Source of the DNA: Niastella soli
GTDB lineage: Bacteria > Bacteroidota > Bacteroidia > Chitinophagales > Chitinophagaceae
Assembly: GCF_017742245.1 (NCBI RefSeq)
Contig: NZ_JAGHKO010000014.1
Location: 1 to 64,000, forward strand
Reading direction: 5' to 3'
Length of the DNA: 64,000 nucleotides
This document shows, piece by piece, positions 37,053-46,800 of this stretch. Each line of letters opens with the position of its first letter. Position 1 is the first letter of the stretch. The translations under genes were made by a program, and so were the position numbers. The notes under the pieces were generated by a model. The model saw only the letters and a list, made by a program, of their open reading frames with translations, was not told the origin of the DNA and did no database searches.

Positions 37053-37110
37053 GTCAACCTTTTAACTTCCTACCTCTTGTATTTCTCCCTTGTCAACTAG
37101 TTAACTGATC
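37053..37110. repeat. Right half of a core A-type repeat element
   Basis: The segment ACTTCCTACCTCTTGTATT, TCTCCCTTG, TCAACTAGTTAAC matches the right flank of copy 1 (33871-33914: ACTTCCTACCTGCTGTATT, CCTCCCTCA, TCAACTGGTCAAC). The core and left heptamers are absent. It lies 15 bp before the stop codon of the minus-strand DUF2306 gene, again at a 3' end. Confidence 0.7.
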
Positions 37111-37124
37111 AACTTACTCTCCTT

Positions 37125-37763
37125 TCATTTCTTAGCCTTCAACCCCAAGATAACCTGGTAAACGTATAACGGCACCGACCAGCCCATCCAAAACAGCGAG
37201 GGAGAAAGATCTTCAAACGTTCCGAACCCGATCGACAGCAGGTATTTAAGCGTTAAACCCGACACAATGAATGCCAGCGTTACCATATAGCTTCGCGTCA
37301 TCCATTCTTTATGCAAAATGAATTTCTTTTGCAGGGCAGCCCGGTAAGCAATGATGGTTGAAATGATCCAAACACTTACCCAGACCTGCAGCGAGAATGC
37401 ATAAGCCCAGTTGACCTTATAGGCGGTGGTAAAGCTTAAAACAAGTGCACAGCTGGAACTTACGAGTATCGCCAGCAGGTACCCAACACCTATCCAGCGG
37501 TGCAGTTTTATAAACCTTGTCCTGAAACGGTCCCAGAATTGAAGGGGCCCTAACACCAGAGCACCGCCACCGCCAGTAATATGGGCGATCAGCAGCCAGC
37601 GCAGGTTAAAATACTTCCCCAACGCGTCCTTTGTCATTTCCAGAAAATGATCGGCGCCCCTCATAAAATAGTGGGTTATGACAAAAACGAAGATCCAGAA
37701 TATCATTTGAGGTATAGTTATAAGGCAATACCAGGACGTATGTTTGCGCAAAGATCCAGACAT
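37125..37763 (-). CDS. DUF2306 family membrane protein
   Basis: A 212-residue protein with about six membrane helices, including WLLIAHITGGGGALVLGPLQFW (about 57-78), GYLLAILVSSSCALVLSF and a histidine-bearing RTRFIKLHRWIGVGYLL motif typical of DUF2306 (cytochrome-like fold, heme or quinone role suspected but unproven). FILHKEWMTRSYM is also characteristic. It is divergent from the HxlR regulator at 37909, and the 145-bp gap holds inverted half-sites, so the regulator probably controls it. Confidence 0.85.
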   Translation of the reverse strand: MSGSLRKHTSWYCLITIPQMIFWIFVFVITHYFMRGADHFLEMTKDALGKYFNLRWLLIAHITGGGGALVLGPLQFWDRFRTRFIKLHRWIGVGYLLAILVSSSCALVLSFTTAYKVNWAYAFSLQVWVSVWIISTIIAYRAALQKKFILHKEWMTRSYMVTLAFIVSGLTLKYLLSIGFGTFEDLSPSLFWMGWSVPLYVYQVILGLKAKK

Positions 37764-37823
37764 TTATAATACTTGAATGGTGAATAATTGCTGCAAATTC
37801 GAACGCCGCCCTCTTAAATAAAA

Positions 37824-37863
37824 TAACCGAATTGATATTCGGGTACCGAATAATTTTTCGGTA
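37824..37863. promoter_or_regulatory. Inverted half-site cluster, candidate HxlR operator
   Basis: Four CCGAAT/ATTCGG-type half-sites occur in 40 bp: AACCGAAT (about 37825), then the inverted pair TATTCGG-GTA-CCGAATA (37836-37852), then TTCGGTAT (about 37856). The position, midway between the divergent DUF2306 and HxlR genes, fits autoregulation plus control of the neighbour. Binding is inferred. Confidence 0.55.
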
Positions 37864-37908
37864 TGACCGGCAGAGAGATTAAAACCAGAAAAAGTTAACT
37901 TTACTGAT

Positions 37909-38322
37909 ATGTATGAAAGAAAAATAAAAGAAGACCTGGATTGCGGTATTGTAGTGGCCATGAAGGTGTTTGGCGCTAAATGGAAACCCTGCATCATCGA
38001 TGCCATCAGCCGGGGTATAAAACGGCCCAGCGAGCTGCACCGCGAGATCACCACTACCAGTGCACGCGTAATAGACATGCAGCTGAGTGAACTGGTAACG
38101 TATGGAATCGTGTCAAAAAAGGTATTTTCCGGTTTCCCCTTATGGGTGGAATATTCCCTGACGCCGTTGGGCGAGACCATTGTGCCCATTCTGGCGCAGC
38201 TAAATGCCTGGGGATTAAAAAATAAGGACCTGGTAAATAAAAAGGGCGACCATAACGACCAGAGCGAAAAACTGGCTGATAACGCAGTACAATGGCACCC
38301 AGGCAGCGCCATTTGCCAATGA
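37909..38322 (+). CDS. HxlR-family winged-helix transcriptional regulator
   Basis: A 137-residue DNA-binding protein. The family core is complete: DCGIVVAMKVFGAKWKPCII (about 10-29), the recognition region RPSELHREITTTSARVIDMQ, LSELVTYGIV, and the wing with EYSLTPLGETIVPIL. Cys11 near the N-terminus is at the position used for redox or electrophile sensing in some HxlR members. It is divergent from DUF2306, and its 3' end lies 28 bp from the convergent 38351-38722 gene. Confidence 0.92.
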   Translation: MYERKIKEDLDCGIVVAMKVFGAKWKPCIIDAISRGIKRPSELHREITTTSARVIDMQLSELVTYGIVSKKVFSGFPLWVEYSLTPLGETIVPILAQLNAWGLKNKDLVNKKGDHNDQSEKLADNAVQWHPGSAICQ

Positions 38323-38350
38323 CCAACTCTCTACAGATGACCAGAGCCGG

Positions 38351-38722
38351 TCAACCTCGTTTTCTATCACCTTTGACAGCCAAAACAAGCAACCGTTTAC
38401 GGTTGATGGTTTGGTTACCCCAATAACCGGGGCTATCTTCAAACCGGGCAAGGGAGGCGTCAGACTGCTCGGCCAGCCATGCAACAAACGACTCCTTTGT
38501 TGACCATTGCAAAGTTGGCGGCTCAGCAAAATAGCCATCATTTATTTCTCCATATTTAAAAGTACCATCCCGGTACTCCAGACCCATGCCGCAATAATAC
38601 GGGTGACCATACCCTACCCAACCGCCCTTCACCAATCCATTGGCTACTTTTTCCGCGAATGCCGGTCCGTACTTTTCAGTCTGCTGTCTCAATGCCTCCA
38701 AACTTATCTCCTCTTGACTCAT
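38351..38722 (-). CDS. Conserved-looking small protein, 123 aa, unknown function
   Basis: Not assigned to a family. It is soluble and rich in aromatic and Gly residues: VKGGWVGYGHPYYCGMGLEY (about 31-50), KYGEINDGYF, WSTKESFVAWLAEQSDASLA and GYWGNQTINRKRL. A compact alpha/beta fold is plausible. The ATG at 38722 is preceded by a short spacer to the AraC gene, which is divergent. Coding is supported by frame length and non-repetitive composition. Confidence 0.65.
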   Translation of the reverse strand: MSQEEISLEALRQQTEKYGPAFAEKVANGLVKGGWVGYGHPYYCGMGLEYRDGTFKYGEINDGYFAEPPTLQWSTKESFVAWLAEQSDASLARFEDSPGYWGNQTINRKRLLVLAVKGDRKRG

Positions 38723-38854
38723 AGGGGATCATTTTCCCAGAAACGAAAAAATCAGGTATTTGGTATAACTTAAAACATTACCTGTCCCGCTTAATATACG
38801 AAGCACAAAACCTTTTCAATTGGCATTTGTTCCAGGTTATATTACTTTTAATGT

Positions 38855-39715
38855 ATGCAAAACCTGGAATCGTTCCTCAATCACTATAAACAAAATGATA
38901 AACTTCCCATACGGCTCATTTCTCCAAATTTCGGGCACCTTCCGCCAGAAATAACAAGTATCTATTGCCCGGCTCACCGCAAACCCCATTACTTTTTACT
39001 TTTTGTAATAGAGGGCCTCACTCGTCACGGGGTTGATCTTCAGCAATTCGATATAAAAAGTAACGAACTGCTCTTCGTTCTTCCCCACCAGATCCACCAG
39101 GTACCCGCCTCCAAACAAGGCATCGATTATTTCAAACTGGGCTTTGATGAAAAATGTCTTTCGTTGCTGCCAAAGCAATATCCCTTTCTCATCAACCCTT
39201 TAAACAATCAAAAAATTCAACTACCCCCATCCGCTGCAGCAAGACTAAGATCCATTTTCAAAATGCTGCTCGAATTATTAAGTACAATGGACACTGATCC
39301 CGAGCTTATTCTGGCTCATCTTAATAGCCTGTTAACAGAGATCAACACCGCTTATTTCTCTTTTGACAAAAAACCTACTGACGACAAACTCTCCCAATAC
39401 ATCAGTTTCAAACTGTATGTAGAAAATAACTACACAGATCATCCATCGATCAAAGATATCGCTGCAAAACTGGCGCTCAACACCAATAGTTTATACAACA
39501 TCGTTAAACACTATTCCGGGCTTTCCCCTAAAGAATTCATCACCAACCGGCTTATAATGGAAGTAAAACGCCGGCTTTACTATTCAGAAAGCAATTCAAT
39601 CAAGGAGCTGGCCTACGAGCTCGGTTTCAACGATCCAGAGTACTTCTCCCGTTTATTTAAAAAAGCAACTGGTAAAACCATTGCCACGTTTGTTCAGGAT
39701 TTGTCAGGGAACTAA
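38855..39715 (+). CDS. AraC-family transcriptional regulator
   Basis: A 286-residue protein with an N-terminal cupin-like sensing domain (about 20-160; HYFLLFVIEGLTRHGVDLQQ, LLFVLPHQIHQVP) and a C-terminal AraC double helix-turn-helix (about 185-283; IKDIAAKLALNTNSLYNIVK, SPKEFITNRLIMEVKRRL, IKELAYELGFNDPEYFSRLF). It is immediately upstream of the aldo/keto reductase (66 bp to its ATG), its probable target. Confidence 0.93.
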   Translation: MQNLESFLNHYKQNDKLPIRLISPNFGHLPPEITSIYCPAHRKPHYFLLFVIEGLTRHGVDLQQFDIKSNELLFVLPHQIHQVPASKQGIDYFKLGFDEKCLSLLPKQYPFLINPLNNQKIQLPPSAAARLRSIFKMLLELLSTMDTDPELILAHLNSLLTEINTAYFSFDKKPTDDKLSQYISFKLYVENNYTDHPSIKDIAAKLALNTNSLYNIVKHYSGLSPKEFITNRLIMEVKRRLYYSESNSIKELAYELGFNDPEYFSRLFKKATGKTIATFVQDLSGN

Positions 39716-39781
39716 TACGTTTTGTCCGGCTTCCCCTTTTGCCGTTACCGGACCTTTGTTCATGAAACAAAAAACAAATCC

Positions 39782-40771
39782 ATGAACAGACAATTAGGAA
39801 AGAACGGCCCGCTGGTATCAGCAATAGGTTTAGGATGCATGGGAATGTCAGGCGTATACGGACAAGGTAACGATAAAGAATCCATTGCCACCATTGAAAG
39901 AGCCCTTGAACTCGGACACAACTTTTTAGACACTGCCGACTTCTACCGTACCGGACACAACGAAGAATTGATTGGCCAGGCCATCAAAGGCAGGCGGGAT
40001 AAAGCTTTTATTTCGGTAAAAACAGGTTTGTTCCTTGCTCCCGGTCCCAATAGATCAATAAGTATCGGCCCGGTGAATACCCACCCTGACTATCTCCGCA
40101 ACGCTGTACTCTACAGTCTCCAGCGACTCAAAACAGATTATATCGATTTGTATACTCCGGCACGGGTAGACCCCAACATCCCCATCGAAGAAACTGTAGG
40201 TGCGCTCTCAGACCTTGTGCAAAAAGGCGTGATTCGTTACATTGGACTTTCTGAAGCAGCCGCAACGACCATTCGCAAGGCAGCAGCCGTACATCCCATA
40301 ACGGCGTTACAGATAGAATACTCCCTCTGGAGCCGTGACATTGAAACCGAAGTGCTTCCAACCATACAGGAATTAGGCATAGGCCTGGTCGCCTATTCCC
40401 CTTTAAGCCGGGGACTGCTAAGCGGTGAAATAAAAGCACCTGAGGACATCAAAGATAACCGGGCCAACATGCCACGATTCCAGGGCGAGAATTTTTACAA
40501 AAACCTTGAGCTGGTAGAAAAGATCAAAACGCTCGCTGCCGAAAAAGGCTGTACACCATCACAGTTAGCCATTGCATGGGTACTCGCGCAGAGTGAAAAT
40601 ATCATTGCTATACCTGGCACCAAACGCATTAAATATCTCGAAGAAAATATTGCAGCAGAAAATGTGCAGCTTACCAGGGAAGATCTGCAAAGTATCGAAG
40701 CGATCATGCCGGCCGGGATCGTTTCAGGAAGCCGTTACCCCGAAATGCTTATGAAGCACTTAAACCGGTAA
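39782..40771 (+). CDS. Aldo/keto reductase (AKR13-like) lacking the usual His
   Basis: NADPH-dependent TIM-barrel reductase, 329 residues from the ATG at 39782 ([20 protein letters not shown]); the longer frame adds an unconserved leader. Catalytic Asp50 and Tyr55 ([14 protein letters not shown]) and Lys80 (ISVKTG) are present. At the fourth position, usually His in YYQHRVDP, the sequence is YTPARVDP with Ala127. Several bacterial members of this group carry a PAR motif here, so it is probably a natural subgroup rather than a dead enzyme. The cofactor-binding end has [16 protein letters not shown]. Confidence 0.9.
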   Translation: MNRQLGKNGPLVSAIGLGCMGMSGVYGQGNDKESIATIERALELGHNFLDTADFYRTGHNEELIGQAIKGRRDKAFISVKTGLFLAPGPNRSISIGPVNTHPDYLRNAVLYSLQRLKTDYIDLYTPARVDPNIPIEETVGALSDLVQKGVIRYIGLSEAAATTIRKAAAVHPITALQIEYSLWSRDIETEVLPTIQELGIGLVAYSPLSRGLLSGEIKAPEDIKDNRANMPRFQGENFYKNLELVEKIKTLAAEKGCTPSQLAIAWVLAQSENIIAIPGTKRIKYLEENIAAENVQLTREDLQSIEAIMPAGIVSGSRYPEMLMKHLNR

Positions 40772-40845
40772 GGAAAAATAGCGAGGCTTTTAACAACTTT
40801 ATGATGCAATCACTTAAATAAGATTTTGTTAGAATATAAATTAAC

Positions 40846-40950
40846 GAAGTAGGAAGTAGGAAGAGCTTGCAATTTCCGACGCCTGAGTTTTCTGCCGATT
40901 GCATAAAACTAGCGAACTTCTTGCCTCCTACTTCTTACCTCTTACTTCCT
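40846..40950. repeat. Heptamer-flanked core A element, copy 2
   Basis: GAAGTAG, GAAGTAG and GAAGAGC (40846-40866) precede the 68-bp core (40860-40927, the last heptamer counted in the core), whose most conserved part is CTAGCGAACTTCT. Then CTACTTC, TTACCTC and TTACTTC come in inverse orientation. The element ends exactly at the stop codon (TTA, 40951-40953) of the minus-strand SRPBCC gene. It has the same orientation as copy 1 at 33754. Confidence 0.88.
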
Positions 40951-41412
40951 TTACCCCTGAACCTTATCAGCAAGCGTCGGTCTGCCTTTACCTGTAGTGA
41001 TCAGTCTGAACAAACTCTGATGAATATACTCACTCCAGGCATTAGAACAGGCGTCGTAACATTCTACTTCGGGGGCCAACCCCTCATGAGTAAACCGCAC
41101 CTGGGTCTTGCCATCCACCACAGCAGCTTCAAAAATTATCCGGGTATGGGTCCATTCGTGTTTGTCGCTAATGAAATTAAGGTGGCTATCAGTAACCAGC
41201 CACACTACTTTTTTATTGGGTATCACCTCCACTAACTTCTGCGTAGACCTGTGCACGTCCCCAAAAAACACGGTAAACTCATCGTTTAGTTGTTGAGAAG
41301 AACCTTCCAGATTTTCAGTCCACCAGCCAGGGACATTATTAAAAGCTTCAAAAGCGGCAGCCGGCGTTTGATCTACCAAAAATGCGGCCGTATAATTAGC
41401 TATCGTTGTCAT
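40951..41412 (-). CDS. SRPBCC/AHSA1-family protein
   Basis: A 153-residue START-like protein starting at MTTIANYTAAFLVDQTPAAA (41412); the six extra upstream residues are unlikely. Typical AHSA1 features are the paired AAFEAFNNVPGWWTENLEG, VVWLVTDSHLNFISDKHEW, RIIFEAAVVDGKTQVRFTHE and EYIHQSLFRLITTGKGRP. It is a clear paralog of 60092-60586. These proteins bind hydrophobic ligands or act as co-chaperone-like domains; the role here is unknown. Confidence 0.88.
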   Translation of the reverse strand: MTTIANYTAAFLVDQTPAAAFEAFNNVPGWWTENLEGSSQQLNDEFTVFFGDVHRSTQKLVEVIPNKKVVWLVTDSHLNFISDKHEWTHTRIIFEAAVVDGKTQVRFTHEGLAPEVECYDACSNAWSEYIHQSLFRLITTGKGRPTLADKVQG

Positions 41413-41735
41413 TGAAATCAATTTAACCACAAATTTATTGTGTAACTATTTCCGGCACCGGGTGGCATCTGGACTTTCAGGAAGGGTGATTTGGACAAAA
41501 TGGTGCTATTAAAAGATCAAGAAGCCACTTTAGCTATAACGTTAGAGAAAACATTTTGCATTGCGAACCGAGGAAACAGACCACATTTACAGGATTCGGG
41601 TAAGCATTAAGTTTCTATATCGATTTAGAATTTACATTAGCTATTTGTCACCCTAACCACCTTTATTCCACGCTTTAACGAAGTCCTGTATTCGCCCGTC
41701 TTTACTTCCAGGCTTATTTAGGCTAACAGTACGTG

Positions 41736-41761
41736 AGATATACCGGATATCCGATATATCT
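41736..41761. repeat. 26-bp near-perfect palindrome
   Basis: AGATATAC-CGGATATCCG-ATATATCT pairs at all positions except one symmetric pair, with a perfect 10-bp centre. It lies 54 bp (centre to centre) from the next palindrome in an 893-bp gene-free region. Confidence 0.75.
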
Positions 41762-41785
41762 GCCACCATTCTGCCTCCAAACCCG

Positions 41786-41847
41786 CACTGTAATGCCACT
41801 GATCAGTGGCATTACAGTGGCATTCCAGTGGCATTCTGGTGGCATTA
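41786..41847. repeat. 34-bp perfect palindrome plus 11-bp tandem repeat
   Basis: Positions 41786-41819 are a perfect palindrome: CACTGTAATGCCACTGA and its inverse. Its right arm is the first of four 11-bp units: CAGTGGCATTA (41804), CAGTGGCATTC (41815), CAGTGGCATTC (41826) and TGGTGGCATTA (41837); the left arm holds one inverted copy (41791-41801). With no spacer, the palindrome would form a cruciform rather than a terminator-type hairpin. Confidence 0.9.
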
Positions 41848-41995
41848 TTACCGGGTAAATGGGCCTGTTTTAGTATATCTGCAGACGATCTGACTAGAAT
41901 AAAACTACCATTTGAAGGGGGCTGAAGTGAATAAAACAGCAATCCGACGGCATCCTGAGCAGGAACTTGTATCAGTCTTACACCCCGAAAACACT
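41848..41995. other. Spacer in the 893-bp gap between SRPBCC and susD, no gene
   Basis: No supported coding sequence. The surrounding gap (41413-42305) is filled mainly by palindromes, an 11-bp repeat, a hairpin, a 65-bp hairpin repeat and a heptamer/core B element, which are listed separately. The segment 41413-41735 also shows no gene. Confidence 0.4.
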
Positions 41996-42023
41996 GATGC
42001 CGGTAAACTTGTTTACCGGCATC
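41996..42023. terminator. 13-bp stem hairpin, possible susD terminator
   Basis: GATGCCGGTAAAC-TT-GTTTACCGGCATC is a perfect inverted repeat. In the minus direction it is followed by AGTGTTTTCG, only a weak T tract, so termination of the susCD transcript is possible but unproven. If so, about 280 bp of repeat elements lie between the susD stop and its terminator. Confidence 0.45.
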
Positions 42024-42063
42024 TAATTATTGCTTACTTGTCAGTGGGCAAATTGCAGATAAA

Positions 42064-42132
42064 ACCAGACCTGTCAGGGTCGCATAAACCCGCTAAAATG
42101 GCAAGCTCAAATGGCGAACCTTACAGGTCTTG
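42064..42132. repeat. AGACCTGT hairpin repeat, copy R1
   Basis: A 65-bp element with termini AGACCTGTCAGG (42066) and CCTTACAGGTCT (ending 42130), which are inverse of each other at 11 of 12 positions. The interior is GC-rich with GTCGC near the left end and GGCGAA near the right end, extending the stem imperfectly. Other copies: 47377-47543, 50144-50207, 59867-60031. Confidence 0.88.
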
Positions 42133-42182
42133 GTACGGCATCGCCAGCTGGCGGACCGTTAGCCGACTGCTATAAGCGAGCC

Positions 42183-42308
42183 AGGCAATTAGTCGGAGAC
42201 CGCCTATTGCCTTTTGCCCACTGCCTTATCTTTCTGCCCGCTGCCTTCTGCTTGGGGCTCTAATACCGCGCTGAGGTGTATTCCCCATTGCCTATTGCCC
42301 ACTGCCTA
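42183..42308. repeat. Heptamer/core B element, left inverted copy
   Basis: From right to left on the plus strand: heptamers TATTCCC, CATTGCC, TATTGCC, CACTGCC (42279-42306) overlapping the susD stop codon (42306-42308); the 27-bp core B (42252-42278), identical in 26 of 27 positions to the inverse of 50037-50063; and then CTTCTGC, CCGCTGC, TTTCTGC and degenerate units (42183-42251). R1 lies beyond. The susD stop (TAG) is formed partly by the first heptamer. Confidence 0.9.
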
Positions 42309-43838
42309 TTGATTATACCCATCATTCTGGTACATCATAGTAGGATTCAGCAAATATTCCTTTAAGGGAATTGGGAAATAAATATCCTTGGTGGTGATAT
42401 TTGTTAAAGGCGAATTATCGTAATCGGCCTGCTTTTTGGCCCGGAAATAATCAACCAGTTCGGTTGGGGTAAAGAACCTTGTCAGGTCATGCCAGCGATG
42501 GTGCTCAAATGCCAGCTCTACCCTTCTTTCGTGCAATATAGCCAATTTCAGCGTTGGGTATTTTGCTGCATAATTCACATCTGTCGCTTTCATGGTGGCA
42601 TAATCGGGCCGCTGGGCACGTGTACGCACCATATCCAGGTAGGTAGTGGCGGTAGCCGCATCGCCCAGGTTCAAATATACCTCAGCGAGGTTTAAGATAA
42701 CATCGGCATAACGGATCAGGATCCAGTCGTTTCCGCCATAACCAAGATCACCGGCGCCGGAAGTAGCATCCCTGAATTTTGAAATGAACCACACTTTACT
42801 GCCAGTTGAATAATAAACGGAGAAATTAGTGCGTACATCGGTTGCTTCAAATTCATTCAACAGGTCCTTGGTGAACAAACCGCCAGCACCTTGTGATTTA
42901 AATTTAGACAACAATGAATCTCCTTTGGGCTGATTGTTCCTTGCCAATGAAGAGGAATAATTGGCATCGCCCTGTTTGTAGGCGATCTGGAAAATAATCT
43001 CGGGGTTGGTTGTCTTTTTAGCTACATCAAACACATCGGTAAAAGGTATGTCGCTTAGCTTGTTGAACGTTTTCTGATTGTAACAGGCCAGCAAATAGTT
43101 TTTGGCATTGTTAAAATTACCGCTTTTATCGTTGGCCAGCGTAGCACCCATGGTTAAATACACCTGTCCTAATAAGGCATTGGCAGCCTGTAACGATACC
43201 CGGCCTTTGCTGGCCGCCGGTTGTATTACCGGTAAATTGCTGCTTACTACATCCTTCAAATCGGTTACGATCTGGGTATATACATCTTCCTTTTTCACGC
43301 GGAAGGCAGCAGCAGTAGCCTGCTCTGTGGTCACAATGCGGTCGGTCACCAGCGGCACATCACCGAACTCCCGTACGAGGTTAAAATACATCAACGCCCT
43401 GATGAATTTCAACTCGGCAACATATTGGGTCTTGGTATCGTTGCTGGCAAAAGGTACTTTATCAATTTTAGATAAAATAATATTTGCTCTTGAAATCGGT
43501 GTATACAAAGCCGCCCAGTGGCTGTACAAATAACTGTTGCTGGGAACTATGGCAAAGGCAGAGAACTGAAAGGGCTCGCCATTGTTCGACTGGTTATCTG
43601 TTGTATTCACATCATCTGCGCGGTCGTCTGTCCACAACTGAGCGCCTTCACCAATACAGTTGCTGCTCCTTAATGCCTGGTATACCCCGTTCACGCCTGT
43701 TGTAATATCAAATTCTGTATTATAAGCATCCTCTACGGGCGCTGCATTGGGATTTGATTGCTCCACAAAGGATTTGCTGCAACTGGCAATCCCCGCCAGT
43801 GACAACATACCTGCAAATAGTAAAACCTTATTACGCAT
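42306..43838 (-). CDS. SusD/RagB-family substrate-binding lipoprotein
   Basis: A 510-residue partner of the SusC encoded just upstream (23-bp gap). It has a lipoprotein signal GMLSLAGIASC (Cys about 20). SusD features are TQYVAELKFIRALMYFNLVREFG (about 133-155), RVSLQAANALLGQVYLTMGA, the C-terminal LAILHERRVELAFEHHRWHD (about 441-460) and a closing IPLKEYLLNPTMMYQNDGYNQ. It is last in the block; its stop codon coincides with a heptamer array. Confidence 0.95.
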   Translation of the reverse strand: MRNKVLLFAGMLSLAGIASCSKSFVEQSNPNAAPVEDAYNTEFDITTGVNGVYQALRSSNCIGEGAQLWTDDRADDVNTTDNQSNNGEPFQFSAFAIVPSNSYLYSHWAALYTPISRANIILSKIDKVPFASNDTKTQYVAELKFIRALMYFNLVREFGDVPLVTDRIVTTEQATAAAFRVKKEDVYTQIVTDLKDVVSSNLPVIQPAASKGRVSLQAANALLGQVYLTMGATLANDKSGNFNNAKNYLLACYNQKTFNKLSDIPFTDVFDVAKKTTNPEIIFQIAYKQGDANYSSSLARNNQPKGDSLLSKFKSQGAGGLFTKDLLNEFEATDVRTNFSVYYSTGSKVWFISKFRDATSGAGDLGYGGNDWILIRYADVILNLAEVYLNLGDAATATTYLDMVRTRAQRPDYATMKATDVNYAAKYPTLKLAILHERRVELAFEHHRWHDLTRFFTPTELVDYFRAKKQADYDNSPLTNITTKDIYFPIPLKEYLLNPTMMYQNDGYNQ

Positions 43839-43861
43839 AAATATCTTTTAATAGTTTTTGT

Positions 43862-46800
43862 TTAGAATTGCACCGTTACACCTGTGTTAAATGAACGCAC
43901 CAATGGATATTTACCATAATCCACGCCTGGTGTCAGGTTAGAACCGTTGTTAAAATCAACCTCAGGGTTATAACCCAGGTATTTGGTAACGGTAAATGCA
44001 TTATCAACCGATGCAAACCAACGCAGCCCGCTCAGATTTAGTTTTTTAACCGCCGCCAGCGTATTCAGGTTCACGCCAATGGTCATATTGGTACAACGGA
44101 AATAAGAGCCATCCTGCAAATAATAATCGCTTAACCGGGTACTGTTACTTTGTGAACCACCGCGTGAGCTTCTGTATTCATGGCCATTGCCGGGTTGGTC
44201 CTCGCTGCGATAGCGTTGATCTATCAACGCATACTGGTTGCCTGAACCTTCCATATTCCTGATATAGTAATCCTGGCCATCTACGATCTTGTTGCCTTGT
44301 GAACCGTTAAAAGAGGCACTGAAGTCGAACATCTTATAGTTCATGCTGATGTTAAAGCCATAGGTGAATTTGGGATAGGGTGAACCGATAACATCTTTAT
44401 CAGCATCGGTGATGAGGCCATCGCCATTTTTATCCTTGAAATACAGATCACCTGGATTTAAAGGCGTGGTGGAGAAGGTTGAAATGGGGAATGCTTTTAC
44501 TTTGTAACCAGCAGGAAATTTATTGCCATTGCTTTTATAGGTTGCCCAGTCTGCATTTACATTGTCCATATCGCTTTGACGTACCATACCGGCAACTTTC
44601 ACCCCATAAAAAGAACCTACAGGGTCCCCAACCCGGGTCACGTGTGTAATATAACTTCTTTCAGCACCGGCAGTCTGAATTTCACTGGCATCGCCCAGAC
44701 TGATCACTTTGTTCCTGTTGGCCATTATATTGCCACTCACATTCAAATTGAAATCTTTTGTTTGTACCGCTTTCACATCCAACTGCAAGTCAACCCCGGT
44801 ATTACGGATGTTTGAATTAGCCAGATTGGTAAGTACCTGAGAACCTCCGGTAAAGGCAGATACGTTTTTATTGAACAGCAGGTTATACGACTTACTGATA
44901 TAATAGTTGGCAATGATTGACACCCGGTTATTCAACGTGGTTACATCGGCACCAAAATTAAATTGAGAGGTAGACTCCCAACCCAGTTTGGGATCGGCAA
45001 TACCATTGGCCCAGTTTGCATTACTCACTGTGCTTCCAAATACATAACCGCCTGCCCCTACTACGCCTTGTTCATAGCCGTAGTTAGGAATATTGTTGTT
45101 ACCGGTCAAACCCCAGCTGGCGCGCAGTTTCAAAGTAGAGCCAGCGCCTAACCAGTCTTTATAAAATGATTCATTTGAGACAGCCCAGCCTGCAGATACT
45201 GATCCAAACTTACCCCAACGATTCTCCGGACCAAAGCGCGATGATGCATCTGTACGGAATGAACCGGTCAAGGAATAACGTCTGTCATAGCTATAGACTA
45301 CCCGGCCTAAATATGAGATCAGCGAGGTAACGGATTTGCCGGTATTGGCAACGTTTACCCCAGCTGTAGCACTGTTGGTGTTTTGGATCAGCGAAAAATC
45401 ACCAGGGGTAGAACCTACAGCAGTTACTTCAGGGACCAGGTCATTGATGTAGTTCTTGGCCGCTACCGACAACACATCGGTGGAAGTTTGTTGAGCGGTA
45501 TAACCAGCCAATGCATTAAAGCTGTGTTTACCCATTTGTTTGGTGTAGTTCAGGGTATATTCCGCCAGCCGGTCCTGAATGTCTAATGTTTGTGCGGAAG
45601 AGTTGGCCGCCTGCGTAGCCTGGGTTGTACCCGGACCATTAGTCCCACTACTTAAATTGGTAGGGAAATAATATTCATATTTCTCGCGGTATGACTGTCC
45701 GCCCAGGTTTACTTTAAAGGTAAGCCCCTTTAAGATCTCATAAGCCGCACTGGCATTGGCGGTAGTACGAACACCTTTACGGGTGATCTTTACGCGTTGA
45801 GCCAGCGCCAGGGGATTTTCAATGCCCTGAAAGGCATACGTAAATCCATCAAATGATTTTCCTGCATTATCATAAGACAAAGCCAGCGAACCATCTGGAT
45901 TATAAGCAGGGAAAATAGGCATATACACCAGTGCACCTAAAATGGGCCCCTGGTTAAAACGGCCTTCCTGTACTTCTCGATTATTGGTGCTGGTCACAAA
46001 TACGCTTGATGAGATCCGCAGTTTTGGTGACACATCGGCATCGATATTAGTGCGGAGGTTTATTCTTTTTTGATAGGTACTGTTTAAAATACCCGGCTGA
46101 TCGAGATAACCACCGCTTACCAGGTAGCGCACGCCATTATTACCGCCTGAGAAGGTAAGATTGTGCCTTGTTACCAGGGCATTGTCATACAACACATCCT
46201 GCCAATCGGTATTATACCTGGGGGCGATTATTTTTTGTGTAGGGAAATCATACAGGTCTTTGATAATACAAACACTACAGTTATTGGCAGCCTGGCCTGA
46301 TTTGGCTACCCGGGTAGCATTATCATCAGAGTAAAAGGCATCATTCCAAACAATACCTTTTGCTATCAGGATGTCTTTATAGTTGGCATTACGGCCATTT
46401 ACAAACAGATCGGTAAACTGATCGGCATTTAACAATTTTACTTTTTTGGCCAGCGACTGGCTGCCCAGTTGGAAATCATAGCTCAATTTACCTTTGCCTG
46501 ATTTTCCTCTTTTGGTAGTGATCAGCACTACGCCACCGGAGGCGCGTGAACCATAGATGGCAGCTGAGGCCGCATCTTTTAAGATCTCTATTGATTCTAT
46601 ATCATCCGGGTTAATAAAGACATCGTTACCTGAGGTGGCGGAATTATAACCGTTGGTGCTATTGCCACCGTTGCCCTGTCCCTGTGTAACGTTACCGCCC
46701 ACGGGATATCCATCTATAACATATAATGGTTCTGAGCTGGCATTGATAGAACCAACCCCACGTACACGAATTTTAGCACCAGAATAAGGTGCGCCACTTA

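Noticed and set aside
41912-42175. 87-residue plus-strand ORF across the hairpin and repeat R1
   Set aside because: It is made of repeat sequence and a perfect hairpin; no protein features.
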